From: Paratrimastix pyriformis
Taxonomy: Eukaryota; Preaxostyla; Paratrimastigidae
NCBI GenBank assembly: GCA_027972325.1
Contig: JAPMOS010000168.1
Coordinates: 1 to 64,000 of the forward strand
Direction of reading: 5' to 3'
Length of the DNA: 64,000 nucleotides
The notes beneath the pieces were generated by a model. It was not told the DNA's origin. It did no database searches and saw only the letters and a program-made list of their open reading frames with translations. Numbering within the stretch: position 1 is the first letter of the stretch; each line of letters opens with the position of its first letter. Of this stretch, positions 21,803-32,449 are shown in pieces. The position numbers and the translations under genes were made by a program.

Positions 21803-22405
21803 GTTCTGTCTGCGACTTCGTGGCCATGAACACCGAACTGACCTTGAGCTCCTGCGGCACCTCACTCCGCTCCAACATCTCATTGTATCTCCTCCCCAAC
21901 CACTCTTTGATCTCTTCCCCACAGGCGTGGATCATCTCTGCCGTCACCCCATCCGGGCCCGCCGCCTTACCATCGGGGAGCGCCCCCAGGATTGTCTCAA
22001 CATCATGCGTTGTGAGGGGGGCCATGATCACCCTCCCTTCTTCCTGCGGCCTTCCTTCTGGCACCCGCCCCACCCCCGGGCCCACCGGCATCACCCTCTT
22101 TGCCAGGTCCGCCATGAACTTCCTCCACCCATTCTTCACCGACTCCGGATCTGTGACCACCTTGTCCACCTTTCCCTCCGCATTCTTAGTTGCATACGAC
22201 GTCACCGGCGCCACCCCGTCTGTCATGATGCCCTTATATATGCGCTTGCGCTTCCCTTCCAACGCCCGATCCCTCTTCCTGTAGTGCACGCCTCTCATTT
22301 TGGCCAACTGCTTCTGCATTTCAGGCTCGGGTCCCGCTCCGCCATCGCCATCCGTCTCAGCTTCTTCATGCGATGGGGTTCATAATCCCTGTCTGTGTTG
22401 GTGTT
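21803..22405 (-). mobile_element. LINE-1-type fragment (region just before and into RT)
   Basis: The minus strand encodes a stretch matching LINE-1 from its DYEPHRMKKLRR region to ATKSQTE, including the PDGVTAE motif. It matches LINE-1 (about 480-1065) far better than LINE-2. It is truncated at both ends: the 5' end of LINE-2 abuts it at 21803, and unrelated sequence begins at about 22405. A short frame break lies near 22320. Bases 22406-22687 hold no gene, only an 18-base C-run at 22533-22550. Confidence 0.85.
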
Positions 22406-22687
22406 TCCGGTTTTGTATGGACGGGGCGTCGACAAGAACCCAGAGTGCACAGGGCGTTCATGTCAAGAGTGAGCGAGAGCCGGTTTTGGGGATCCTCTGG
22501 GAGAAAACTGGTAATGCACGCAGCCCCTCCCTCCCCCCCCCCCCCCCCCCGAGCCCGATTATCCGGCCCCCTCCAACGATTTCACCCCCCACCAGCATTC
22601 GTATAAGATCATTTTTGTTTTTGCAGAAAACCGGACCGGAAAACTGCGGGACGGGGGCGGTGGTGGGGATGGTGGGGTTGGGGTGTT

Positions 22688-24390
22688 TTATTCTGGGGGC
22701 GCGTGACGCCGGCGATCAACGACGGGGACCAGAGCGCCTCCCGCAGCAGGGAGCGGGGCATCGAAGGTGGCATCGTAAGGCCGCAGCTTGTTGCGCCCGT
22801 AGACCTTGGGAATGCCCGGCTTGACCCGATCCTCAAACTCGATGACGTAGGTGCCGTTACGCATGCGTTCCGCCACCCTCCCGGACCAGCAGAACCTGCC
22901 AATGCCGGGCCGGCGCCATTTGGCAGGCGGGGCGACCATGACGCGAGTCCCCTCCTCGATGGTCTCTTGGTCCTTGTTGCGGCGCCGCTCAATGTAGCCG
23001 TACTCGCGGTGCCGGTAGAACGCCACGGCCTCCTTGATTTGGCGCACCTCCGCGGCCGTCAGGTTGGCGAACTTGTCCGGCAGCTGGGCCATGTCGCCCA
23101 GTTGTTCGTACTCGGGGAGGTAGAGCGCCATCATCACAACCGGGCGTTGCTGGAAGACCGAAGAAACCGTGGCCGTGTTGTACAGGTGCACGGCGGGCTG
23201 CAGGAAGGGTTGCCACGGCAGCTCGCGGTTGGTGGCCGGCACGATACGCATCTTCATCACCCGGTTCTTGATCTTCTTGACGGCGTTCTCGGCCTTCCCA
23301 TGAGACTGGGGTAGTACGGCCTCGACCGGTGGTGCTCCATGTGGACCCCGGGCAGCAGGTTCTTGTTCCTGAGCGGGTTGATGACTGTGAAGAGCAAATC
23401 CGAAACGCACAGAACAGACGCGATCCACTCGGCCACGCGCTGGTTGACGAACTCGGTCCCATTGTCGGTCACGATCCGGGTGGGGAGCAGATTGGGCTCG
23501 TCGCTGGTGAACACACGACTGAGAAGGTCGGTCACCTCCTGCCCGGTGGCCTTCGTCTCCCATGTCGCGGCGGCCCACATGTAGCTCGTGAAGTGGTCCA
23601 CCAGGACGCAGAACGCGCGAGGCGGCTGGCAGCTCATCTCGAAGCCGCCGCAGTCGAGCTCGACCACCTCGAGGGGCCGGTTGACCACCAAGGCGTGGTA
23701 CTTGGGATGCTCGTACGTGGGCCGGACGCTCTGGCACTGGCCACACGTCCCGATGATGTCCCGCGCAAGCTGATCCACGCCATGGATGTAGAAGAGGCCC
23801 TTCGAGTAGGCAATCAGGGCATCTCGGTTGAGGTGCCCCTGCTGGACATGCAAGCGCCGCAGCAAGCGCACACGGCGGGCAAGCGGGTAGATCACGGGCA
23901 CCCAGATGGGCCGATCGCGGATCTCGTGGTCGAAGCGGAGCCGCTGCAGAACTCCCCGCTCGACGCGGTACAACCCTTCATTGGCGTGTTTTAGACAGTT
24001 CGACCGGTAACTGCGTGATCCTTCCCGAACTGGAAAAATGAGACAAAGGGGGCATTGATCATGACCCGAAAAACCAAAAACAGACGTTCGATCCCGGCAA
24101 GGATTAGATGGATCCCCGCGCCGTCCGGTCGTAGCTTCCATAATCTGCCACATCACCATCGTCTGCTGCTACATCAACCACGACGTCAATCTCGGCGGCT
24201 TCTGCGGGGTCCAGGTCTCCAAGGGCTGGCTCTTCGGCCTCCTCATGTGCCGCCTCGTCACCATCACCACCTCCGAAAAATAACTCCTCCTCAGGAAGCG
24301 GTGGAGGAGGTCGTCAACTTCGATTGGCTCCATATCAGAGGCGCCACAGGAGTGGCTATCACCCTGGTCATGCAGCCCGTCCAGCGAGCA
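22688..24390 (-). mobile_element. Retroviral-type (rve) integrase fossil
   Basis: Parts in order on the minus strand: an acidic N-terminal stretch (about 24100-24390), an HHCC zinc finger (HVQQGHLNRD with CGQC after it, near 23730-23860), and an rve catalytic core with ELDCGG near 23655 and IVTDNGTEF near 23450. A glutamate-bearing SHGKAENAV follows near 23290. The C-terminal region carries a KVYGRNKLRPY block near 22790, like the GPY/F module of Ty3-type integrases. Family: Ty3/Gypsy-like, Ginger-like or Polinton-like; no reverse transcriptase or capsid gene adjoins it. It is broken, with about one or two breaks, and at least one splice site is plausible near its start. It directly follows the ParB-methyltransferase gene on the same strand. 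Confidence 0.75.
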
Positions 24391-24529
24391 CTACTCCCGG
24401 TCCCAGACCCCTCCGGGTCCCGATCCCGCCCCGGTGGCTTGTTGTTCAATCGAGGCAATTTCTCGATGTATCGTGTTTCTTAGAAAAACAAACCAAAAAA
24501 AATCAGGATCGAAAAGAGGGATTGTATTA

Positions 24530-27500
24530 CAAGTTACGGCAAGTCCTCGATTTCCTCGGGCTGAAGGTCCGCGCCCAAAGCATCCGGACTGAGCGGGTCC
24601 AGCAGCGGGTTGAGCTCGTCGGAAGGAGGAGGCCACTGATAAGGCTGATCATCGGGAGCGGGGATGAGGGGCCCTCTTGGTCATCTTGAAGCTCGAAGGC
24701 CTGCTCTTGTTGTTGTTGCTCGGCGGTGGTGGTCTGCTCGGAGGCCTGCTCTTCTTGTTGAGGCGGGGCAGGTTCTTCTTGAGGGGGGAGCAGAGGAAGA
24801 TGCAGGTCCCATTCGTCGACAGGGGTGCAACGACGTTGCAAAGCTCCGTCTCGTGGGCTTCGAGGGGCAGGTATGCTTCGTCCTGCCGGTGCACCAGCAC
24901 CGGAGGCACGTGGCCGATCATGAGGCTCTCCACTGCAGGCGCCCGGTCAATTAGATCAACGCGCGTTCCGGTGGCCTCTGCCGCCAAGAGAGCTGGCCCA
25001 CAGCCGCAGAAGCAGTCCAACACAGGGCCCGGCCCTCCGTAGCGGCGGAAGAGGTAGACGTAAAGATCGGCCGGCTTGGCGAAGCGGGCCTGCCCGCCTG
25101 GTGCCGCAGGTAGACCGCGTTGGTGCGCGGGTTGGCCCGGGCGTTCATCTCGGCCAACTTCGCACTCGGAGAAGGGCACAGTACATCCCAGCGCCAGTTG
25201 ACGGGCCCCTCGTGGCCTCGCTGGAAGACCTCGATGGGCAGCTCCACCTCCTCAGGGCGGGGGCTCCCGGTGAGAGCGACGGCCGGGGGTTGGCCTCCTC
25301 GAGGTAATCTGCGCGAAGAAGTGATGAAGAAGGACAAGTTAAAAACCAATTGTCTCGTGAAGGGAATGAATCACGGACTTCCCCAGATGGCACGAATTCG
25401 GTGATCGCTCACGAAATTGAAGCACTCGAGAGCCGGCGTCCATTGCTGGGACAGGTTGGCCTCGGTATCCATCACAATGATGGTACCATTGGGGGCAATG
25501 AACGAGTCGAGGTACTGGGCCAGGGATCCGTAGTCCGGGGTGGGTCTGTCTCGAGGGTCGTCGGTAATGCCCCAGGGAGCATCCAACACGGCCAAGGTAT
25601 ACAGTGTCTATTGAATGAAACGAGGATGTTAGTGGGGATCCAACAAGTTGGAAACTGCAGACACGGCCGGGATTATCCTTCGCGCGAAACAAGATCGCTT
25701 CGGCATCCCCGCAGTAGAACCGGGCCAAGGTTTTCCCATGAGGGATCGTGGCCCTCCGCGGGTGCGGAAAGCAGCTGGGGGCCGGAACGAGGCGCAGCGG
25801 ACGCGGGCTTGGTGGTGGCCTGGGCGACTGACGCTGCTGCGGTGGCTTGGAGTGTTGTTGCTGGGCCTGGGCCGGGGTCTGGGGTTGAGGCTGAGCCGGC
25901 TGGGGCTGAGGCGACGGCTTGGCCTGGGGGCGGGCTGCGGCGGCTTGGCCTGGGGGCGGGCTGCGGCGGCTTGGCCTGGGGGCGGGCTGCGGCGGCTTGG
26001 CCTGGCTGGTTTCGGGGCTTGGCTTTGGGCTCGGGCTCGGGCACCGGTTTCGACGAAGGCTGGGCTTCCTCGGTGGCCGACTCCGGTGGGAGTGCGCAGG
26101 CCTTGACCTCATACTCGTCATCGGCCTCCGCCGCCTTGGCCTCGGCTTCGGAGGTCGGCTCGGCTTGGGAAAGAAGCGCCTTCAGGGTGGCCCGCTTGGC
26201 CGGCTCTGACTTCGGCGGCTCTGGGTGCTCGGAGGCGGCTTCCTCCCGGAGTGCCCGCCTTTCCTCACGTAGTTCCCGGTCGACGGTCTTCAGCATGCGC
26301 TTGCTGGCACGGGGATGTCGTGGTGGCCCATCTCCTCCCAGAGCCGGGCGTACGGGCAGTGCTCGGGCATCAGGTAGTCCTGCATTGCCGGTGGCAGTTG
26401 TGCCGCGCACCACCCCAGCCAGTAGCCGAGGACCAACTCGAACTCGGAGACGCCGGCCGTCCATGAAGGTGATCTCCTGGGGCATGTTGCCAACGTCCGT
26501 CTCGTTGAGGCGCTCGAACGGGCAGCCCAGCTCACCCAGCTCCTCGGAGAAGGCCGGGAGTCGAACCTTGCCCTTGCGGAATGGGAAGGGCCGCACGTTG
26601 AGGCAGTTCATGAAGGCAAGGTCTCGGTCCGGACGAGATGGCACCGCAGGATCTCACGGGCGGCCCTCGTCGGGGGGCAGGGTAGAGGACGGGGGGGTGG
26701 TCTCCGGCGGCCACCTCAGCTGCATCGTGGGCCTCGAGCAGCATGAAGGTCTGCTCGGCCTGCCGAATGGGCTTCTTGAGATCGGCCGCTGCAGTAGAGG
26801 TGGCCTCAGAACCACTGAACGACCCCTCCAACATGGCGCGAGCAAGCCACCGATTCATCTCCGCATCCCTGGCCTGGCGGGCAGGACGTGTGAGCGGCAG
26901 CGTGGAAATGGTTGGTGCATGCGGACCTCAAAGATGCGCCACAGGTTCGTGGCTGACGGCTGTCGCTCAACCGGGAGCTGGGAGAGGGCACACAGCATCT
27001 CCAGGGAGAAGCACTCCAGAATCTTCACAAGCTTGGCCGGGGCGTCTTCGCCTTTGGGGAAGTGCAGCTCCTTGAGGGCGGGTTCCAAATGTGTGGCAAA
27101 GTCAGGATCCTCACGGATGTAGCGCTTGGGGGGCCTGATAAGGGCGGGGAGGTGGGGTGATGATAATCAAGAGACGGGAGACGACAGACTTGGAGGGATG
27201 CACGCTTGAGGTTCAGCAGGACGTCGAAGGTGCTGCTTCCAAACCGCGCGTCGTGAGTAAGCAGGTTGACCCGATGTTGCAGCTCGAGCATGGCCTCCGG
27301 ATCGAGAGTGTTGTAAACGGCCACGTCGATGTAGTCCTCCTTCAGGTGCTGTGCAGGGGAAGAGGTGCGTTGTTATGAGGGCGGAGACAACGTGCAAGAG
27401 ACCTGCCGGATCTGGGGTGTAGCTTGTTGAGCTTCTCCACCCTTTGGCGAAGCTCGGTCCGCTGTTCTGCGGTGATCTCGGGCGGCAACTCGGAGACCCG

Positions 27501-28839
27501 GCGCGGGTCCACGATGATGCGCGCAACCTGGAACCTAGGGGCACGATTAGAGGCCGATCCACCAAAAGAGCATTGTCAGACCGGTGCGAGCCGTCGACCA
27601 CCTGGTATCGAGCCTCGTCCAGGGCCGACGTTTGGACGATTATGCTGAACAGGACGGCCGCTCCCAGCTTCTCGAACCATTCCACAATTGCTCCGAGGCG
27701 CTCGTAGGCAAGGGGCCGGGCGAGGCTCGGGCAGGGGTCGATGGAGCTCAGCAGCACATGGGCCCTCTTGCCGTGGCACTTTTCCGACAGAGAGATCGAA
27801 GAGCCCCTAACAACCCGAACAAAGCGAAAGGAATGTGCAGTCAGTAACTTGTTCAAAAAGGAAACGATGAAAACAGGTCACGAGTGGTGGGAGGAGGCAG
27901 GGTGGCGCGCAAGGTACGCATTGACGATATCAACGACGGACTGCATTACTTGGCGAGCGGGGTGGGAGGAGGGAGGGTGGCGCGCAAGGTACGCATTGAC
28001 GAGATCAACGACGGACTGCAGTACTTGGCGAGCGGCCTCCGGGGAGAAGTCGTCCGGGTCGGTCGGCCGGGCCCGCTGCGCTCGGCCTTCGCCTTGGGTT
28101 CGGGGCACGGCCGCCCTCGTCCGACGACGAGGAGGAGATCTCCACTGGGGCCGGGTGCTTGTGCCGGTGCCGCGGCCTGGCGTCCTCCTGGGGGCGTCGT
28201 CCGAGCCCTTCGCCTCCGCAGCCTCCTTGGCCTCATGAGGCGGCCCAGGCTTCCGGCGGGCCGGTGGCGGGGGCCGGGGCCGCGGCCTTCGCCTCCTTGG
28301 CGGCCTCCTTCTTGGACTTGGCGGCCACCGGGGCCGCCTTCTTGCCTTCTTCGGGGCCTCGCGATCCTTCTTGGGCTTGGCGGCCGCCGGGGCCGCCTTC
28401 TTGGGCTTGGGCGGGCTCGGCACATCATCGTCGTCCAGGATTCTGAAATCCAAAAAAGAATCAGCTGGGAAGGCCAGAACCCGCTCCGACAGACGGCCGA
28501 GCGGCTCCAGTTCCCTTGTCCTTGTGCTCGACGGCGCCAGAGGCGGGCGTCGTCGGACGGGCGGTCAGGGCGGTCGGGGCCTTCGGGGCGGTAGGGGTCG
28601 GGGCAGGGGGGCGCTCCTGGTGCGGTGTGCGTGGCGGCGGGGCGGGAGACCTAACAAAGAACGAATTTAGCACCGAGCCGGAGGTGCGATGCAAATACGG
28701 ACGAGGGCTCCTCGCGTTCGGGCTCGTCCTCCTCCCCACCGATGTCGAGGAGGAGGTCTTTGCCGGCGGAATCAGGTGAGGACGGCCGGAAAAGGCCGTC
28801 AAAAGTCTGTCGAATCAGCTCCAGATGGTGGGGCGTCAT
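24530..28839 (-). CDS. Spliced gene: ParB-like domain plus N6-adenine DNA methyltransferase
   Basis: Short GT-AG introns separate the exons. Three I could follow in frame are 27807-27881 (75 bp), 27535-27581 (47 bp, with a CTAAT branch-like site) and about 25313-25378 (66 bp). Joining across the second gives YQVVDGSH-R-FQVAR, the core of ParB/Srx-fold domains. Further on, VLDAPWG (25585-25605) matches the DPPW-type catalytic motif IV. VLDCFCGCG near 25020 matches the AdoMet-binding motif I. Motif IV before motif I is the beta-class N6-adenine methyltransferase order. The middle is a Pro/Ala/Lys-rich linker (25820-26060), and the C-terminus is Gln/Glu-rich, ending near 24540. The start may be the MTPHHLEL methionine at 28839 or an upstream exon beginning MNSIDWNQF at 29047. 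At least one exon junction (near 27348-27403) and one spot near 25090 do not resolve in frame, so damage is possible. ParB-methylase fusions are known from phages and mobile elements. Confidence 0.65.
27885..28035 (-). repeat. 75-bp tandem duplication inside an exon of the ParB-methyltransferase gene
   Basis: Two consecutive 25-residue units (ARQVLQSVVDLVNAYLARHP then ARQVMQSVVDIVNAYLARHP) are encoded by two near-identical 75-bp units. Because the unit is a multiple of three, the frame is kept. The units look like short amphipathic helices. Confidence 0.8.
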
Positions 28840-29143
28840 GAGCCCGCGCCCAACGGCTGGGTGAGGGAGGAGAGGCGTCGACGGAAGCTATGACAACAAG
28901 TTTCGGGAAAACGAGGGAGCGGTAAAACAAACCAATTGATCGCCTGGTAACCCTCGGCCCATTTCGGGGGTCCTGGCCGATCGCACCCTCGCAATACTCA
29001 ATGGCTTCTTGGGGGTGTGGAACTGGTTCCAATCGATCGAGTTCATCTGAAAACGGCAAAAGGCGCGTTAACAAAGGTTAGAACCCGGGGTAAGGTCCAC
29101 CTCGCGAGTTGAATGAGAACACCACCACCTCGAAAAATTCGAT

Positions 29144-30050
29144 GTCAGAACACCACCTCGAAAATTCGATTTCTATTGAAAATCCATACCGCCGGTATGG
29201 ATTTTAGTACCGACAAACATCGCGATACCGGTTCTGATGATGCAAATCGATGAGTTTCATCGAAAAACACTTGGGATGATGTCGGAACACCACCTCGAAA
29301 ATTCGATTTCTATTGAAAATCCATACCGCCGGTATGGATTTTAGTACCGACAAACATCGCGATACCGGTTCTGATGATGCAAATCGATGAGTTTCATCGA
29401 AAAAACACTTGGGATGATGTCGGAACACCACCTCGAAAAATTCGATTTCTATTGAAAATCCATACCGCCGGTATGGATTTTAGTACCGACAAACATCGCG
29501 ATACCGGTTCTGATGATGCAAATCGATGAGTTTCATCGAAAAACACTTGGGATGATGTCAGAACACCACCTCGAAAAATTCGATTTCTATTGAAAATCCA
29601 TACCGCCGGTATGGATTTTAGTACCGACAAACATCGCGATACCGGTTCTGATGATGCAAATCGATGAGTTTCATCGGAAAAACACTTGGGATGATGTCGG
29701 AACACCACCTCGAAAATTCGATTTCTATTGAAAATCCATACCGCCGGTATGGATTTTAGTACCGACAAACATCGCGATACCGGTTCTGATGATGCAAATC
29801 GATGAGTTTCATCGAAAAAACACTTGGGATGATGTCGGAACACCACCTCGAAAAATTCGATTTCTATTGAAAATCCATACCGCCGGTATGGATTTTAGTA
29901 CCGACAAACATCGTGATACCGGTTCTGATGATGCAAATCGATGAGTTTCATCGAAAAACACTTGGGATGATGTCGGAACACCACCTCGAAAATTCGATTT
30001 CTATTGAAAATCCATACCGCCGGTATGGATTTTAGTACCGACAAACAATA
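29144..30050. repeat. 138-bp satellite, seven tandem units
   Basis: Unit starts, marked by the shared GTCGGAACACC block, fall at 29144, 29281, 29419, 29557, 29696, 29834 and 29972, so the period is 137-139 bp. Each unit holds a perfect palindrome of 13+1+13 bases centred in TACCGCCGGTA, and a second short palindrome (TCGATGAGTTTCATCGA). Units are almost identical, so the array is young or homogenised. It lies between the ParB-methyltransferase gene and the tandem gene pair. Bases 28840-29143 hold only the possible 5' exon of the former. Confidence 0.95.
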
Positions 30051-30106
30051 CTTCGATGGTTTAGTGGCTCGAACCTTGCCGGTATGCCACAAACATTGAT
30101 CCTAAA

Positions 30107-32172
30107 ATGCCACAGGAAAGCACTCAGGAACTTCGTGAGACGCGCAGCGGCCGCCGTTACCGACTCCTCGTCACTCGCGGGATGACTCCTCGGAGGAGGA
30201 ACCGCGAGGCCATTCGAGGAAACGTGCGCGCGCTGAACCCAAGTCATCCGCCGCCGATGCAGCGCCGGCCTCGCCTCTTCGCCTGGACACTGTCACCGAA
30301 GATGAAGCTGAGCAAGAGGAGACCCAACGCGCCAGCCAGGAACACGAGGCGACCGAACAGGAACAAGAGGAGATCCAACATGCCAGCCAAGATGCCGATC
30401 AACATCACCCAGTCGTCTTCATTCCATCAGCCGAGCATTCTTCCAGCAGCGAACATGCGCGGGCGAGCGTGCTACCCGAGCCGCCCACCGCCGAGCCCGA
30501 GAGACCCCTGAGCCTGAGCAGACCACCGTGCCAGAGCAGACCACCGAGCCCGTGCCTGAGCAGACCACCATCGAACCTTTGGAGACCACCACAACTGAAC
30601 CCGAGGTGACTACCTCCGACCCTGTGCAGGCCACCACCACCGAACCCGCAGAACCCTCAGAACCCGAACCGGCGCAGTCCGAACTACAGCAAACCGGCAC
30701 AGAACCGGAAGCCGCCGAGCAGTCCGTCCCTGGTGAACCCGAGCAGCTCGCCGAACCCGAGCAGCCCGCCGAACCTGAGCTGACCCCCGAACCCGAGCAG
30801 ACCGCAGCCCCTCCTCCGACGCCCTCAAAGCAGCCCCCAACGCCGGACCGCCCCTCCGTCGTCGTCGCTTGCCCTCCTCCGAAACCGAGGGCGGGTTCGC
30901 CTCCCAAGAAACTGCCCGACTCCATCCCGCCCAAGACGCCAGCACAGGCCCCCGGCTATCAAGAGGTCCGCTCCCGTTCCCCGACATCGATCCTGGCAAC
31001 CCAGCGTTCACCGCCGCCGCCGGCTGCTGGTTCAATCGTTGCTCTCAAGACGCCTCCGCCTCCGGCATCCGTGCCTTCCAGAACCCCACGTGCAGCCCCT
31101 GTCGCGTCCTCCGCCTCACGTGCAGCCCCGGTCACCGCCACGAGCACTACTGCCACGCCTCCAGCAGTGGCTCCGGGTCGGGCTTCCGTGCCTCCCAGAA
31201 CCCCACGTGCAGCCCCGGTCACCGCCACGAGCACGACTGCCACGCCTCCAGCAGTGGCTCCGGGTCGGGCTTCCGTGCCTCCCAGAACCCGTGCAGCCCC
31301 GGTCACCGCCACGAGCACGACTGCAAAGCCTCCAGCAGTGGCTCCGGATCGAGCTTCCGTGCCTCCCAGAACGCCCCGCACCGCCACGAGTTCCACGTCA
31401 TCAGTCCCTCCCACAACTTCGAGTCCTCATCAGCCTCTGTCGTCGTCGAACACCGCCCCCGCCCCTCAATCGGTCTGTTTTCTGTTTTACCTCTTGTGGG
31501 TTCCTTAAAACCTCTCCTCCAGGATCTACCTCGTCTGGCAATCGGAGACAAAGGAAGTGTTGAAACTCACTCGACAGGCATTTTACGAACGGATCTTTCC
31601 CAAGCTGCTGGCAAGTTGGTTCCCGAGCACAAACCATCTGAATCGCGGTCTCATCGTCCCTGTTCATTTTTTCGAGACCATGGCTGAGTACCGACTCTCC
31701 GGTGCCATCTGTGTTGAGTTGCACAAGGTACTTAACCGGTTGGGACTCACCTTCGGAAAATCCTGTTTTCGATGACCTGCGGTCAAAGTGCTGATATCGA
31801 GAAGACCTACCAGTTCCTGACTTCAAGAGCCTTGATGATTCTTGTGTGTCTGGATTCCGAGGCTGCATTCGGCGTCGACCGTGCCGTCGATGGCCACATG
31901 AGGCTGGATGAGCTTGCCCTCTGGGAACGCACTTTCCCCTTCTACGTCAAGGAGGTTTTCATGACCGTTCCATGTTGGAACTCACTGACTACTACGGAGA
32001 ACAGTTCCCCAAGGTATTCCAGGCTTGCGAACGTGAATACCTCGCTCTCTCCGAAGACGAACGGAAGACCTATGACTGGTCGATTCAGTGCCACAAGTTC
32101 CGCACCAACACCTGCTACCGCGAGATTCCGGCCCATTGGGACTGTCTCTTCAAGTTCACTGGGAACGCATAA
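30107..32172 (+). CDS. Unrecognised spliced gene, copy A: acidic/Pro-rich N-terminus plus conserved domain
   Basis: The ATG at 30107 opens a polar region rich in Glu, Gln, Pro and Thr. It includes TTTEPEV-like repeats and a 35-45 residue imperfect repeat (RASVPPRTPRAAPVTATSTT) up to about 31400. Introns at 31473-31522 (50 bp) and 31728-31804 (77 bp) are matched in copy B. The exons after them encode a globular region: QAFYERIFPKLLASWFP, ICVELHK, then LDSEAAFGVD, DYYGEQFPKVF, ACEREYL and KTYDWSIQCHKF, ending at a stop at 32170. I recognise no family. Frame changes near 30180, 30500 and 31965 suggest decay, unless further introns exist. Downstream, 32230-32410 is open with FEKSGYYPLEPSR and looks coding too, so the gene model may extend. 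Confidence 0.5.
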
Positions 32173-32449
32173 ACAACCCGAGACTTTTTGTCTCTATCTC
32201 TCTCCGCCACCTTCTTCCCGCTTTCCATGTGTCCCTGTTTTTGAAAAGAGTGGCTATTACCCCCTGGAGCCTAGTCGCATCGAGAAGACCGTTGATCTAT
32301 TGTTCGACCATAACTTTTATCTTGTGCGGAACCCGTCAGCGTGGGTCCGTTCACCGAGAAGAGCGTGTGCCAGCCGTAGTTCGTCCTACAAGGGGAACAA
32401 AACAGAGATGGCGTGAGAAATAGTGCTTTCCTTGTGTCTGATTTTGAAC

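Noticed and set aside
22688-24390. Complete LTR retrotransposon
   Set aside because: No RT, protease or gag part and no long terminal repeats could be seen beside the integrase.
29204-29846. Open frame through the satellite as a real protein
   Set aside because: The frame stays open only because the unit is 138 bp, a multiple of three. There is no start context, and units that change length break it.
29144-30050. CRISPR-like array
   Set aside because: Units are 138 bp and directly tandem without unique spacers, and the context is eukaryotic.
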